64,000 nt of DNA from Marthasterias glacialis (taxonomy: Eukaryota > Echinodermata > Asteroidea > Forcipulatida > Asteriidae), in the NCBI GenBank assembly GCA_911728455.2, contig OU452236.1:13875838-13939837 (forward strand). The letters are read 5' to 3'. Shown here in pieces: positions 1 through 10,751 of this stretch (the stretch's first letter is position 1; each line of letters opens with the position of its first letter). Below the pieces are notes generated by a model. That model was not told the DNA's origin. It saw only the letters and a list, made by a program, of their open reading frames with translations, and ran no database searches. The position numbers were made by a program, and so were the translations under genes.

Positions 1-866
1 AGCGCTGCTCAGATTGGTGTATAAACAGACATAGACAAGTGGAAGATGCTACGTGGGATTTCTGGCCGATTTGAGCCAAAAATATCGATTTAAATTTTAA
101 ATACCTATTTCCATTGATTCGAGAAAGTTACAAGCTTTCTTTCTAGACATTACCAATGATTAGTGGTAGTTAATTAAAAACTGAAAAGGAATTATTGTCA
201 GGATCCTGACGTTAATTCAAATCCATCAGCAATGTACAAACAGTTTGCACGTAACATGTGCATTGCTCGTGGCATTTGCATTTATTTTTTGTATGTTTTT
301 TTACTTGAAACGGCATCATCTATCAAAAATCGTTCCCAGAAAAAAAAATTTTTTAAAAAAAAAATTATAATTTCGGCGAAAATCGAGCCAGGAACTTTAA
401 AAGTATACGTACTTCTCTGTGAGTGTAAATACAATAACAAGACTTTTGTTTTTAATGAATTTCAATACAAGTTCGAAACGCTTTTTTCTGTACGAGTACA
501 GAAAAAAGTTTTTAAGCACAACTCTAGCTCATCACAAGGGCTTAATGGTTCAGCCTATCAACATTCATTTTAAAACAAGATTAACTTTCTATTGTTTGCT
601 ATTGATCCACATATTTAACATTAAGCAACCAAAGCTTATGATGCATTTTATGTGTGGCCTCAAATCAAATGGACGTTTTATGTTTTGGGTGGTTTTTTTC
701 CGGAAGTTGAGAATACTGATAGTAATTATAATATTAACAATTTTTTATGCTATAACTGTTTCGTATTTTAAAATGATAAAATTTAATACTGCAAAAATTT
801 TATAAATCACCCAAGGAAACAAGGTGTTTCTTAATCAGATACATTAAAAACTCTGACCCAAATGTT

Positions 867-957
867 AAAATCATCATGGGATGCTCAATTTGAAATACAA
901 CACGTTTAAAAATCATCATGGGATGCTCAATTTGAAATACAACACGTTTAAAAATCA
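867..957. repeat. 42-bp direct tandem repeat, 2.2 copies
   Basis: A 42-bp unit containing 'TCATCATGGGATGCTC' occurs twice without mismatch (867-908 and 909-950), followed by the first 7 bases of a third copy. The identity points to a recent duplication. It lies in the downstream flank of the sialyltransferase gene. Confidence 0.9.
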
Positions 958-1108
958 CTATCTCATGAGTAAATTTACAAAACTGCTTAGCAGAAGATAT
1001 TACTAAATTACATGTCCTTGCTAATAATATACTCAGTTTACACTGACAATATCAAAGTCTAATTGCAGTTGAGGAAATGCACTTTATATTTTGTTTCGAT
1101 TTTAAAGG

Positions 1109-1114
1109 TTTATT
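1109..1114 (-). promoter_or_regulatory. Candidate polyadenylation signal (AATAAA) for the sialyltransferase gene
   Basis: The minus strand reads AATAAA about 1.1 kb beyond the sialyltransferase stop codon. I saw no closer canonical hexamer in a quick read, but variants could exist, so this is tentative. Confidence 0.25.
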
Positions 1115-2051
1115 AAACAATTAAACATAATCAAAATTGTTCGTATTCCTGCACATTGTGGGAAAAAAAAATAAAAATTTATACTTTCGTTTCAATTTCA
1201 AATCGGTGAATCAGCTGCATTAAAGGTAAACAAAATTAAATTTATCTGAAAGCGGACTTAGTACAATGTCTGGATGAAAGAAGATTTGGCCGAAGAAGTA
1301 CTATTGACCCAATTCACCTGACGTCATCATCACAATAATCTGGGTTGTGCCATGTTGGTAGTCAATGTCCCTGTGTGTTACACAGTGTTGTGCGAATTTT
1401 AGGCAATGTGGCGATTACACGCTTACCCGTTGACTATACCAAAATGGTGGGCGTGGCACAATCGCTGCGTGTGGCGTGTGTGAAGGGCTCGGTAAGGAAT
1501 CTAAAGTACTGTAAGGAATGATTTTTGTCAATTACTACAAAAATTGTACATATTTGGTGACTTTGGGAAATACAATGAAAACAATGACAATACCCTTTCA
1601 GCCTATGGGGCTGACGGGTTAAAACTACACAATTTTTTCAGACAAATCTTAGGGGGAATTTCAGAGAGGAACTAAAAATGTATACAAACACAACACTAAT
1701 AAAACTTTTTGGTTATCTAAGCACAAATACTGTTCTTAAAAATACATATTTACAATGAAGGATCATTTACAACAACCCCTGGGTATCTTGATTAGAAATC
1801 TTTCGACATGGCAATCATACAGATATGCTGCCCTCTTTGTCTGGTTCACTGTGAACACCTGTACAAATTACACCACTGCCTATAAAACAAGAAAAGGAAC
1901 CAGTCTGTTTTCCTATTAACTCGTTATTTCCTATATTTTCCTATTATACATGTAGTCACATGGCTTTGCACTGCATTAGAACGATATGGCTGCACCTGCA
2001 ACCCTAAATATTCAAACTACGTTTGTACATATATACCTTTGAGCAATTATA

Positions 2052-2165
2052 TTTAAGTGTCGTGCTCAAGCACACAAGTGTCATGACCGGGATTCGAACC
2101 CTCATCCTGATGACTTAGCCCCCAGAACTTGAGTCTGATGCACTGAGCCGCTTGGCCACGACTCG
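2052..2165 (-). mobile_element. tRNA-headed SINE, head fragment
   Basis: Read on the minus strand, this starts with a box-A-like 'GTGGCCAAGCGG' and has a box-B-like 'GGTTCGAATCCC' about 60 bases on, the internal Pol III promoter layout of a tRNA(Ser/Leu)-derived SINE. It matches the heads at 8.5, 52.6 and 55.7 kb. The body is mostly missing. It lies in the presumed 3' UTR of the sialyltransferase gene. Confidence 0.7.
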
Positions 2166-2247
2166 CTACATTTTTAAGCACAACTATTTGCTTACTGATA
2201 CCGGTAAAGAGCTGCTTGCTTGGCCCTGTTACTACCTGATGGAATTC

Positions 2248-5200
2248 TCAAGGATTCCAAAATGGATTATGAAAGTACATCGGAGGTTGTTCAAGTGCCC
2301 AGCGGGCAAATATGGCCTTTTCCGTTATGAAACGATGGACACTCTTCTTGCCCTTTTCCTGTCTATTGTAGTAATCACATTCCTTCTTGCCACGTATGTC
2401 ATAGTAGTGATAAGGAACATTCTTGCTGGTTACAAGTCTGGGGGTAAGGAAAAGAGAACGAGATAAAATCTACACAGGAAAATCCAGCTGACAATAATAG
2501 ACCCTTCCCATGCAATATGCACTAACACTACTGGTGGGCAAAATGAGGGAACATCGTTCTATTTCGGCTCCATGGAGGTAAGTCTGAGTGAACCAGGTTT
2601 CCAGCCTTGGTTCCGGATTGGGAACAATCCTCGGCTGTAGCTCACGGCCAAGTTTTGTAATTCATGTTGCTTGAATTTGACATTTTCTCACTAGACGAAA
2701 CAAAAAACGTGGTGCTTCAAAGAGAATCTTTGTTCCGTTTGCTTTGTCAAGTCTAGGTTTCTTTGTACCAGCAGTACTCACAAAGAAAAATAATTCCAGC
2801 AATTCCGAGGAAATAATCCCTTCAGGCTGGACGGGAAATGGAAGATTCCCAGCGGCAACTGGTTAAATGAATCAATGCTGGTTACCATCTCTTTTAAAAA
2901 GATAGATAAATGGAGATAACAAATGAACAAATCAAAATAAGTCTACAAACTGTACATGTAGTAGTACTTACTCGCAGTAGTTGTCATTAATCATTCCATA
3001 AACATGAATTTCATCGCATGCTTGACGGGCCAGTACCATGGTAAACCATCCCGTGCTCAAATAGGTCCCTGATTTCATCCTGTCAGAAATAAACATCAAA
3101 GCATTTTGTAAAAAAAAAGTCGTAGAACAACGTTGAGTACAAATCACCATAAAAATGTTTCAAATGTTGAACTTGGAACTTATCCCCAATGGGAGACTTT
3201 TGAGGACACTAGGTGGCAGCAGACTTACCAGATAAATTAATTGTTCCCGGATATGTGCGCATGCTCAGAACTACGCAAACAATGGACATTTACCTGGTAA
3301 GTCTGCTGCCTCCTAGCGTTCTAACGTCTTCCATTACATAAAGTGTTATGGAAGTTATAAATAATTTGAGGTAAACTTTTGATCACAACACTTGAATATG
3401 TTCTGTAAGTTATGGAAGTTGTGAAGGTAAGCTGAACTTAATTGAAATGTTCTGATAATATTTTTGGAAAACTGTTCCAAAATGTTAAATTTATTGAAAG
3501 CTTGAATGTGCAGAAATGAAACAAAATGGATGTTTTTCTGTGGAAGTTTACCAAAGATCCAAGATAGATGTGAATGAAGTTGGTTGGAGAAGGTAGGGAG
3601 GGGCATGTGAGGTTAATGGTACAATGTACAATGTACATGATCCCAACAAATAGTATACCATGCCCGATATGTGGCAGAGGGAGTCTCCCCCCCCCCCAAA
3701 AAAAAAAAAAAAAAAAAAAAAATTCCATACTCTAACAGATTCTTCCCCTCTTGTACTGAAGTACCCCCCCCCCAAATCCTCAAAAGAATTCCAGAGATTT
3801 CCAGAACACAATGAAGACATAACAGGAGGGGGGTACACCCTTCCACATATCGAGCACCAAATGATTAATTGCAACAGGTCCATTACCTTGGCCTGCCAGT
3901 TTCGGCCTCGAATATTGTATCAGCTTTTGTCATCTGTTCCTGCGTTAGATAAAAGAATCCTGTTTCCTTGTACATCTTAGCAATGTCTCTGAGAATATTG
4001 TATGCGCTTCCTGTTCCAGTCGTCTTCATGGGCTTTGCTGGACCCCATCCCACAACAAACTCAACCTGACTCGGTTTACTGACCAGAGTCAGATGCTTTC
4101 GCTTAAGGTGTGGTGTTGCTGAATGAGCAACAACTCGGACCGTCGTTCGAGACCCGACATCTTCCTCATATCCAGAGGCAGGTGCGTCATTCATTCGGAA
4201 GACACAGTCAGCTTCATCGATAAGATGGCCAGCACCAGAGTTGAGAAGCTGTCCAGAGCTGGACACGTAGGCACATTGAGTGCAGCGAAGATTCAGTTTC
4301 TAATTGAGTTTTTAACACAAAAAAACAAACGGCAAGAAATTAGGCATTATAAAACTCACTTTAATCAGCAAGGTTTTGCACTACCACCCTCTTGATATTC
4401 CGCGTGATGGGGCATCGTTAAAATTAACATTAACCTTGTTTCAATTTCCTGGGAAGCTTCCAGGAAGGACCTTTTCAAACTCGCATTGCTAACCCTGGCA
4501 AGGAAGTAGGTTTACCTCTGCTTTGGTGATCACTTTTTACAGGAAAATTGTGAAACGAACATGGGGTCAAAGTTCAGGTTTTATTTCCTGGTAATCGTCT
4601 CAGTAGTGTGTAAAGGGCTGTAAAAGAGATTTGAAGTTTTATGTAAAATGGCGACCACAAGAATAGTATGCATGTCAAAAGAAAAGAAAGAAAACTTGCA
4701 CATTCGCCCTTTTAGACATAGTGTTATCTGTTATATGGTTTTATCATGATACACTATGTACGAAGTACAAACATTCCCTCCCCCACCACAAATTTACCTA
4801 TGAAACTCTTGTTTGTTTTCACAATACCATGACCACCTGGTATAATTCTCACAGGTTGGATGTCTGGTGTGTTTATTGAAGAGATTACAACACACCTGTT
4901 GCTGGTTCTGTACATTCTGGTTGGCTGAAACATGGTCACATGGGGTTAACTTATAATATATCTAGGCTAGTGCATGAGATTTGCGCCACCGTGAACTAGA
5001 CACATGCCAAAACATTGCGCGCACGCGTAATTTGCGGTAAATAGTTCCCGAACCAGGCACTGTACTCAAAATTGTTGACTGGTAACAGCGCCCTCTCATG
5101 GTGTGAACAGTGACTAACAACGAAAAACAGAATCTAGGGAATTTAAGATTTATTTAATCCACATCTCTAGTCCTTCTTTGAATGGTCTCAGGTGCTGTTA

Positions 5201-5811
5201 CTACATACCTTTTTGTGATCCAATACAGATAAGTAGCCATGGTGGGTATACAAGGGATCCGGTGTTTGGACAACATTTGACTTGTTCCCAGAAGCTGGAG
5301 AATCTAGCAGTTTCTGGTGACTCGGTGGTTTCAAATGATCCAAATTGTTCGTGGGTACATTGGCCTTCTCTGCCTGTTTTGCTATTTCAACTTTGTTTTT
5401 TGCATTTTCGTTGGATTTGTTTGCAGACTGTGATAATTCTATTGTGTTATTTCCTAAAGATCTGACCAAGGATCCCCCCTTAGATGGTTTTAGAGTCTTG
5501 TGATTTCCAGAAGATTGAGAAGAACGTATTGACTGGTTTTCAAAATAATTTGCAAATGTTTTTCGATTCCTTGAAATTGACGTAGAATTAGACAGTATAG
5601 AATAAAACACTTCAGTTAATGGTTTGATTTTGGGAATACCATCATATATTAGGTTGTTGTAAATGAAAGTGTTAGATTTCCTAGTGTTAAGATAAAACCC
5701 CAAAACAGTCAGAGTAAAGACTGAAAACACAAGACACAAGAAGAACCGTTGTTTCTGTAAGGGAAATATTAAAATAAACAAACATTTTATATAATTTGGG
5801 AGGCTAATCAT
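2248..5811 (-). CDS. ST6GALNAC3-like: Alpha-2,6-sialyltransferase, ST6GalNAc III-VI type (type II Golgi membrane enzyme)
   Basis: Minus-strand exons are 5811-5209, 4299-3887, 3079-2972 and 2437-2248, all with GT-AG borders and phases that fit; the product is 437 aa. By family it transfers sialic acid from CMP-Neu5Ac to GalNAc-containing glycans in the Golgi. Seen in order: a hydrophobic anchor near residues 23-40, a Ser/Asn/Lys-rich stem with several N-x-S/T sites, then a GT29 domain with the L motif (CAYVSSSGQ, then RMNDAP and DVGSRTT), the S motif (SGTYLSTGWFT to HVYGMIND), motif III (VPYHYYD) and the VS motif (HRFITE, His about 409). Human ST6GALNAC3 is near 305 aa, so the stem here is unusually long. 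The start is uncertain: the ATG at 5811 reads through a pyrimidine tract ending in an acceptor-like TTACAG, so residues 1-19 may be intron and an upstream exon may supply the Met. Whether it is ST6GalNAc III, V or VI cannot be settled by eye. Confidence 0.88.
2761..2880. repeat. Dispersed repeat (also at 16.13-16.25 kb)
   Basis: This intronic stretch shares 'GGTACTCACAAAGA'-like and 'CCCTTCAGGCTGGA' segments in the same order with 16130-16250 near the end of MAN1B1 intron 1. Termini and class cannot be defined. Confidence 0.5.
3205..3325. mobile_element. MITE with inverted ends, in sialyltransferase intron
   Basis: The left end reads 'GGCAGCAGACTTACCAG' and the right end contains its reverse complement 'CTGGTAAGTCTGCTGCC'; the inverted similarity runs about 30 bp on each side of a 50-bp core. 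It is non-coding and small enough to be a miniature inverted-repeat element. Confidence 0.75.
3659..3862. mobile_element. Small inverted-repeat element with C-run/A-run core
   Basis: The ends match as an inverted pair around 'CGATATGTGG'. The core carries a C9-A23 homopolymer block near 3690-3721 and a second C-run near 3765. The element ends just downstream of the donor site of the L-motif exon on the minus strand. Open frames across it are homopolymer artefacts. Confidence 0.5.
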
Positions 5812-5842
5812 CCTTAATCTGTGGTTTGGCTACTTTTTGTGC

Positions 5843-5868
5843 GTTAAGCAGCTCTATGAAATTGGTTC
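5843..5868. mobile_element. Terminal fragment of 'GGGCCCAATTTCATAGAGC' MITE family
   Basis: The stretch reads 'TTAAGCAGCTCTATGAAATT', the right-hand end of the family best preserved at 60518-60715. Only this end is recognisable. Confidence 0.55.
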
Positions 5869-6963
5869 GAAAGATCAATGACTGATTGGAAGGTCCCATG
5901 ATTTTTGTTTTTAATGCAGTCCTTGGAAATGCACCTTTGTGTCCCATTTCAACTTATTTTCAATTTTCATTTTGGCGCCTTTATGGTTATTATGCAAATG
6001 TAAATTTCCATATTCATGAGCAAAGGTGTGATGTCATATGAAGCAGAAACCTCGATGTTGCAATCAGTTTATGCACAACCTCGTCCCCAGGGTGTGTCGA
6101 GCAGTACGAGGTTGACCGCTCTCTCATCCTGGTATTTGATCATTTGCATATATCCAAAATTTTTGGATACGTATGCAAATTAGAATAGTCTGGCTGCTTT
6201 TCGAAATTCACACCTTCATAGTCTCGTTGCCCGGTACCCGATTTAATAGCCTGTTTGACGTTTGTTTTGCCGGCACCGGCTGTTTTGACTTCTAAGTTGA
6301 AATTAAACAAAGGTAAACATTTGGTTGTTGGTGTTAAAACAAACGTAACGCGTATAAACATTGAGATACCACGACCAAGCATGGAGGAGGTAGACTGCAC
6401 TTTTTTTTTACATGTAGTTAGTCACTGTCGACTGCTGTGAACTGAATCGAATGTACAACTGTATGTGTAATTCTTCTAATGGAACATATGCTAATATTGT
6501 AAAGTCTTGTCCAATCAGGGTCCAAGTAAGGAGTTTCCATCCCAGAGTTTACATAGTAAACCATGGGGACGAGGTTGGTTTATGCACACAAATTTGACAG
6601 AATTTAGGAAATTTGGCTGTCGTAAACTTTCTTCTTTTTTTCAAGATAACATTGTGTCAGGTCATGGCAGTAAGCCAATAGGCAAACTTTTTTTCACAAA
6701 TGCTTTCATCAAGCAAATTTGGGGGTTCACAATTTCATGAATTTCAACAGAAAACCAGCGCCACCCTGAAATGACACCACAGCGCCCTCAAGTTGTCCAG
6801 AAAGGTAGGGAAAATTTTCAAATGTTTAAAGAAGTGCACCAAAAAAGGATGTCAATCAGTTTTCATTCACTTAAAAGGATTAGAAAGTAGCACAAAATAT
6901 ATTTCTAAATACTATAATGTACATTACAATCACAAAGTAAGCCCTTCTCCATATTACAATTAA

Positions 6964-7328
6964 AGGGTCTGTATACGTTTGGTAATTACTCTGAAAATTT
7001 ATGGCAATAAATAGCTTTGGATAGTATAATGCATTTTGAAAAACGTTTCACTTCAAAGTACTGCAGTTATCGAAAAATACATAACTTTTTATCCCCCCAA
7101 AATGTTAATCTGAGAAGCGTTATGGCCGTAACGCTTCTCAGAATGTGTATTCCAATGACGGATACTTCTTCTGCGTGAACACAACCGCTCCAGATTTTTG
7201 GTGTTATCTCAAAAACGCTGCAACCTTTTGAACTGAAATTTACACAGGTTAGTTTTATGGCATATATCTACAATTCTATAGCATTAAGGCAAATGTACGG
7301 TTCCAAAAACCGAAGGTATACTTTGCCT
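6964..7328. mobile_element. TTAA-flanked MITE (piggyBac-like signature) with internal palindrome
   Basis: The element is bounded by TTAA at 6960-6963 and 7329-7332. Its ends are an imperfect inverted pair, AGGGTCTGTATACGTTTGG on the left and AGGCAAAGTATACCTTCGG read inward from the right. A near-perfect 34-bp palindrome built on 'CTGAGAAGCGTTA' lies at 7109-7142. It is non-coding. TTAA duplication is the hallmark of piggyBac-type insertion; the assignment rests on that alone. Confidence 0.7.
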
Positions 7329-7951
7329 TTAATAAATAAATGATATTTAATATGATGAGGAAAAAAAGGTCATACCTGCCCCAACATTTGGCTCAGCTTC
7401 CGATCTTGGTTCTTGGTTTGCAAGTAAGATGTACATGTACATGTATGAATCTTGGTGTGCTGGTACTAAGGATGTCTGCATGAATGTTGTCGTTAGACTG
7501 CACAGCACTATGGAGCATACACTGCCTTCCCTTAACACTGAATCACTAAAGCAGAACAGTGCAAGAGACCACAGACAGACAGCATGTCTCCGATAAGCGA
7601 GCAGTGCTTTTTTTTTTTTTAGGTGTTCCAGTACACTCCAAGGCATTCACAGGGCCTGCCACAGAGGAAATGTTTGCAAGTCAGAGTGGATTACTTATTA
7701 ACACTGTGTGTTATATTTTACATAAATCAATACAGTCCTCCACTGGTGTTTTATTATTTTATTACTGGTGCCGACTACAAACAAAAATGGACTTTGAACA
7801 TGTATTCAGCATGCCTACATTGATTTGAAAGACAATCCTATAGCAGTCAGTGAATCATTAAACAGCATTTACATCCAAGCAGGAAAAAACCATGGTCCTA
7901 TTGTGTACAGAGAATAGCACTCCACACTAAAATAATGACATCAAGTTTAAA

Positions 7952-8126
7952 TATAAATTTCAAGTTGCCTTACACCGATGTGTGGTTAAGACATCTGCTC
8001 TAGTCATGCGGGAGTCGTGGGTTCGAATCCCACTCGAGTTGCCTGTGGTTTTTTTCCACAGGACTAAAAAGCACTGAGTATACAGTGCTTATCACACATC
8101 GGTGTAAGGCAAATTGAAATTTATAA
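7952..8126 (+). mobile_element. tRNA-like SINE flanked by 33-bp inverted repeats
   Basis: A tRNA-like head (ACATCTGCTCTAG, then GTGGGTTCGAATCCCAC as box B) is followed by a body with a short stem (GCCTGTGG / CCACAGG) and 'TATACAGTGCTTA'. The outer 33 bp, containing 'GCCTTACACCGATGTGTG', recur inverted at the other end. A related copy on the minus strand at 21.07-21.25 kb carries only the 3' arm, so the 5' arm here looks like an inverted duplication of the SINE tail. Confidence 0.7.
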
Positions 8127-8169
8127 TGCGCCATGTCTGTCATAAATGACACTCCTGGCGCCGAATGAT

Positions 8170-8513
8170 CAAATCTGGTGGAGATTGTTACAAATGAATT
8201 TTATGAGACGAAGCCACCATAATACAACACCTTGAAAGGGATACAAGGTTGGGTAGCGCATATTGCTGCCAGACCATGCCATAAAAACTGGGGTAAGCCC
8301 CTTCTCTTTACGATAAGTGCTCTGGGTTCTTTTTTGTGCATTACACAACACATGGGACCAAGGGCTTTACGTCCCATCCGAAGGGACGCAGCAATAATGG
8401 TTAAGTGTATTGCTTAAGGACACAAGTGTCACGACCGGGACTCGAATCCACACTTTGCTGATCAGAAACACCACAGCTTGAGTCCGATGTTCTTATCCGC
8501 TCTGCCACGACAC
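8170..8513 (-). mobile_element. Near full-length tRNA-headed SINE
   Basis: On the minus strand the head carries 'GTGTCGTGGCAGAGCGG' and 'GGATTCGAGTCCCGG' (degraded boxes A and B), followed by a body with 'GATGGGACGTAAAGCCC' and 'GAGAAGGGGCTTACCCC'. The body matches the plus-strand copy at 52.6-52.9 kb, which defines one SINE family of about 300-340 bp. Confidence 0.75.
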
Positions 8514-8739
8514 ACCAGGGATAAGGGATGGTCCTTAAAACACATTTCCCAAACACATAGACGTACGAGCCGAATTCCCAAATTTGAGCAAAACAGTGGC
8601 GATAATTCGGGCAAAGCAAAAAAAACATTTTTTATTAGAAAATTCCAAACAGAAGTTTGATCTTGTGATGCTGTTTTTAAGTAGGATTGTATGGCATGCA
8701 ATCATCTGGTGATTTTTCATCATTTATTATAATTAAATC

Positions 8740-9865
8740 AAACTGCAGAAGAGCCTGCAACTACAGGAGAGGCCAAGAATAATATAAAAAAAATAAAATA
8801 AAAACAAACTGTAAAAACACATTACTAAATTAAAGTAAAACAGTTATGTTTAATTTAAAAATAATTATTACCATTTTAAATAGGCTAAAGCACACGAAAA
8901 TGAAGAAAAATATGAAGGTTATATTTGTAACACATGTACTATGTAATATGTAAAGAAAAAGAACTTTATCATTTTATTTATTAACTAATTTGTCTCACTA
9001 ACCATCAGTGACAGTGTGGATAATCCTTTTACATTTTAGATCCATTTTGCATGTCATACTTGTATCTAAAGCTGATAGAAACTGCCTCTCAATGAACTAA
9101 TCAGACGATCTTTCCTGCAACTTCCAGGATTTCAACAGATTATGAACAAAAATTGTCTTGTCAAGTGGGTCAGATGATTTTAAAAAGTTTCATTTAGTTT
9201 CTGTTACCAAACAATTTTCCTGTCACCCGATTGGCAACAAGTTGCACCAGACCAGGAGCAGGATACAAGGAAAAACAATTGTACAACATTTTAAGTTAAC
9301 AAAATGTATGGTTCTTTGTATCAATTAGCTGTATTTTTGACAGCAAGAGGGCACAATACTAATTCCATTGTGAATAGTGTACAAAATATTTCAAAACATT
9401 AAAAAATAAAAATTTACTAAGTAAATTTCTTAAGCTGATTACATTATAAAACTATCAATAAAAAACTAGAAATAGAAATTTTGTTTATTGCAAAAATACG
9501 ATGTTCGGTTGAACGTTACATGATGACGTAGTTCAAAAACATTGAACATAAAGAGATGAATTTGTATACAATGTTTGGTTTTTATAGTTAAACTTGTACC
9601 ACACTTTGTAACAACTCCCGTTTCTTGACAAATGTTTATGTTTTTGTTACATTGGCATCAGGTTTTTTGGTTTTATTTTGCAAAGCCACTCCGGATTTTT
9701 AGGTTTAGTTTTTCAACTGAAAATCTTATGTTACGATAAAAAAGCCGGTTCTAAACGAAAGCAAGGTCAAACACTAACAAAACACTTTTGTCGTGGAAAA
9801 GACCATGAAAATAGCCTATTGGTAGCATTTATGGTTCTCAAGATATAAATTTTCTCGTTATTTAA
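8740..9865. other. Intergenic, AT-rich, nothing recognised
   Basis: This is low-complexity AT-rich sequence without convincing open frames, splice-bounded coding segments or repeat ends that I could recognise. Confidence 0.6.
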
Positions 9866-10480
9866 TGTAATGACGTCATCAATGACGTCATCAGTCCAAA
9901 AAAGTGGTGGTTTTGGTGCGAGACGTTATCACTCAACTATTGCGATTTTCCGCTCTGCACATAGCGCTCAATGTTTCTAAAATCTTTATTCCCAACACTG
10001 CCCTCTTTCGTTGGACCAAAGAGAGCGCCGTTGGGTATTCCCCAAAAAATTCGCACCATGTGAGTTTTACAAATTTTAAACTTTGATTCATTGTAATTTA
10101 ATGCCCGATGACGTCATTATGACGTAGTTAGGTCTGTGGTGTCTTGATACCAAGGTTCACCTATCTGTTGAGTTTCAACGTTTAAATCAATCTCAATCTT
10201 GAGTTATTCCGTAGATAAGCTTGAAAGTTGTTTTTTGATGAAAAAACACGGAGGCGAACTTTGACCCAGGGTAACGACCCGGAAGTTAAGGTCGTACGAT
10301 TTTGGCGTTAACTTATCAAATGTTGTTCAAGTCTTTATCTATTTGATGCCTAAGTATGAACATCTTAGCTTGTATATTCGTTAAGATACAGCAACAAGCA
10401 AATGGTCATTTTTCAACATTAAAAACCTTGTCATGACGTCATCAATGTCGTCATCATTCCAAAAAAGTGGCGGTTTCATC
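9866..10480. repeat. Dispersed repeat with recurrent TGACGTCA palindromes
   Basis: 'ATGACGTCATCAATG' followed by a 'CCAAAAAAGTGG' block occurs near 9869-9907 and again near 10432-10475, in direct orientation about 560 bp apart, with another GATGACGTCATTATGACG near 10107. The CRE-type octamers belong to the repeat rather than to any adjacent gene. The class is unknown. Confidence 0.5.
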
Positions 10481-10629
10481 TATTCACTATTGCTATGTAC
10501 ACAGTAAGTTTTAAGTTTGTACAAGCTCTACTTTTGTTTAAAATTGCTAGAGAAGGTTCGGAGGGAAAGAAGAACACGAGGGAAAAAAAAAAAAAAAAAA
10601 AAAAACAGAACAATAACAATAGTTGTTCG

Positions 10630-10751
10630 TAGACCCAGTAACTGGGGCGCTGTACTCCTTTTTTGAGATTTTGACATTATCTGTCGAGCTAGTACGACAG
10701 ATAATGTCAAAATCTCAAAAAAGGAGTACAGCGCCCCAGTTACTGGGTCTA
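10630..10751. mobile_element. 122-bp perfect palindrome (57-bp arms, 8-bp loop) with 9-bp target duplication
   Basis: The arms 10630-10686 and 10695-10751 are exact reverse complements around the loop AGCTAGTA. The termini read 'TAGACCCAGTAACTGGGGC'. The 9-mer AGTTGTTCG occurs on both sides (10621-10629 and 10752-10760), as expected of a target-site duplication. The insertion interrupts a unit of the adjacent hairpin-rich tandem array. A related single arm lies near 38365-38430. It has no coding capacity, so it must have been mobilised in trans. Nine-base duplications fit Mutator-like elements, but other superfamilies are possible. Confidence 0.85.

Larger units (their letters stand above)
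1..2051. other. Intergenic, AT-rich, no gene seen
   Basis: I see no supported gene here. The longer open frames at 232-805 have no family resemblance and read through homopolymer-rich DNA, so I treat them as chance. The interval probably contains the 3' UTR and downstream flank of the minus-strand sialyltransferase whose stop codon is at 2248-2250. The only clear structure is the 42-bp tandem repeat listed separately. Confidence 0.6.

Noticed and set aside
840-960. Short direct repeats considered as a CRISPR-like array
   Set aside because: The two copies are contiguous with no spacers, and the DNA is animal nuclear; it is a simple tandem duplication.
2152-2466. Plus-strand open frame of 104 codons with a hydrophobic stretch
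   Set aside because: It is the antisense of the terminal sialyltransferase exon (2248-2437) fused to SINE sequence; the minus strand encodes the conserved VPYHYYD and HRFITE motifs.
3438-3980. Several open frames across the C-run/A-run near 3.7 kb
   Set aside because: Poly-Phe, poly-Lys and Pro runs come from homopolymers; no family resemblance.
4798-4924. Exon-like segment on the minus strand with CAG acceptor and GTAAAT donor inside a sialyltransferase intron
   Set aside because: Its phase (0 to 1) breaks the frame with the next exon, and joining 5209 directly to 4299 gives HHGYLSVLDHKK-KLNLRCTQCAYV, which matches the vertebrate protein without it.
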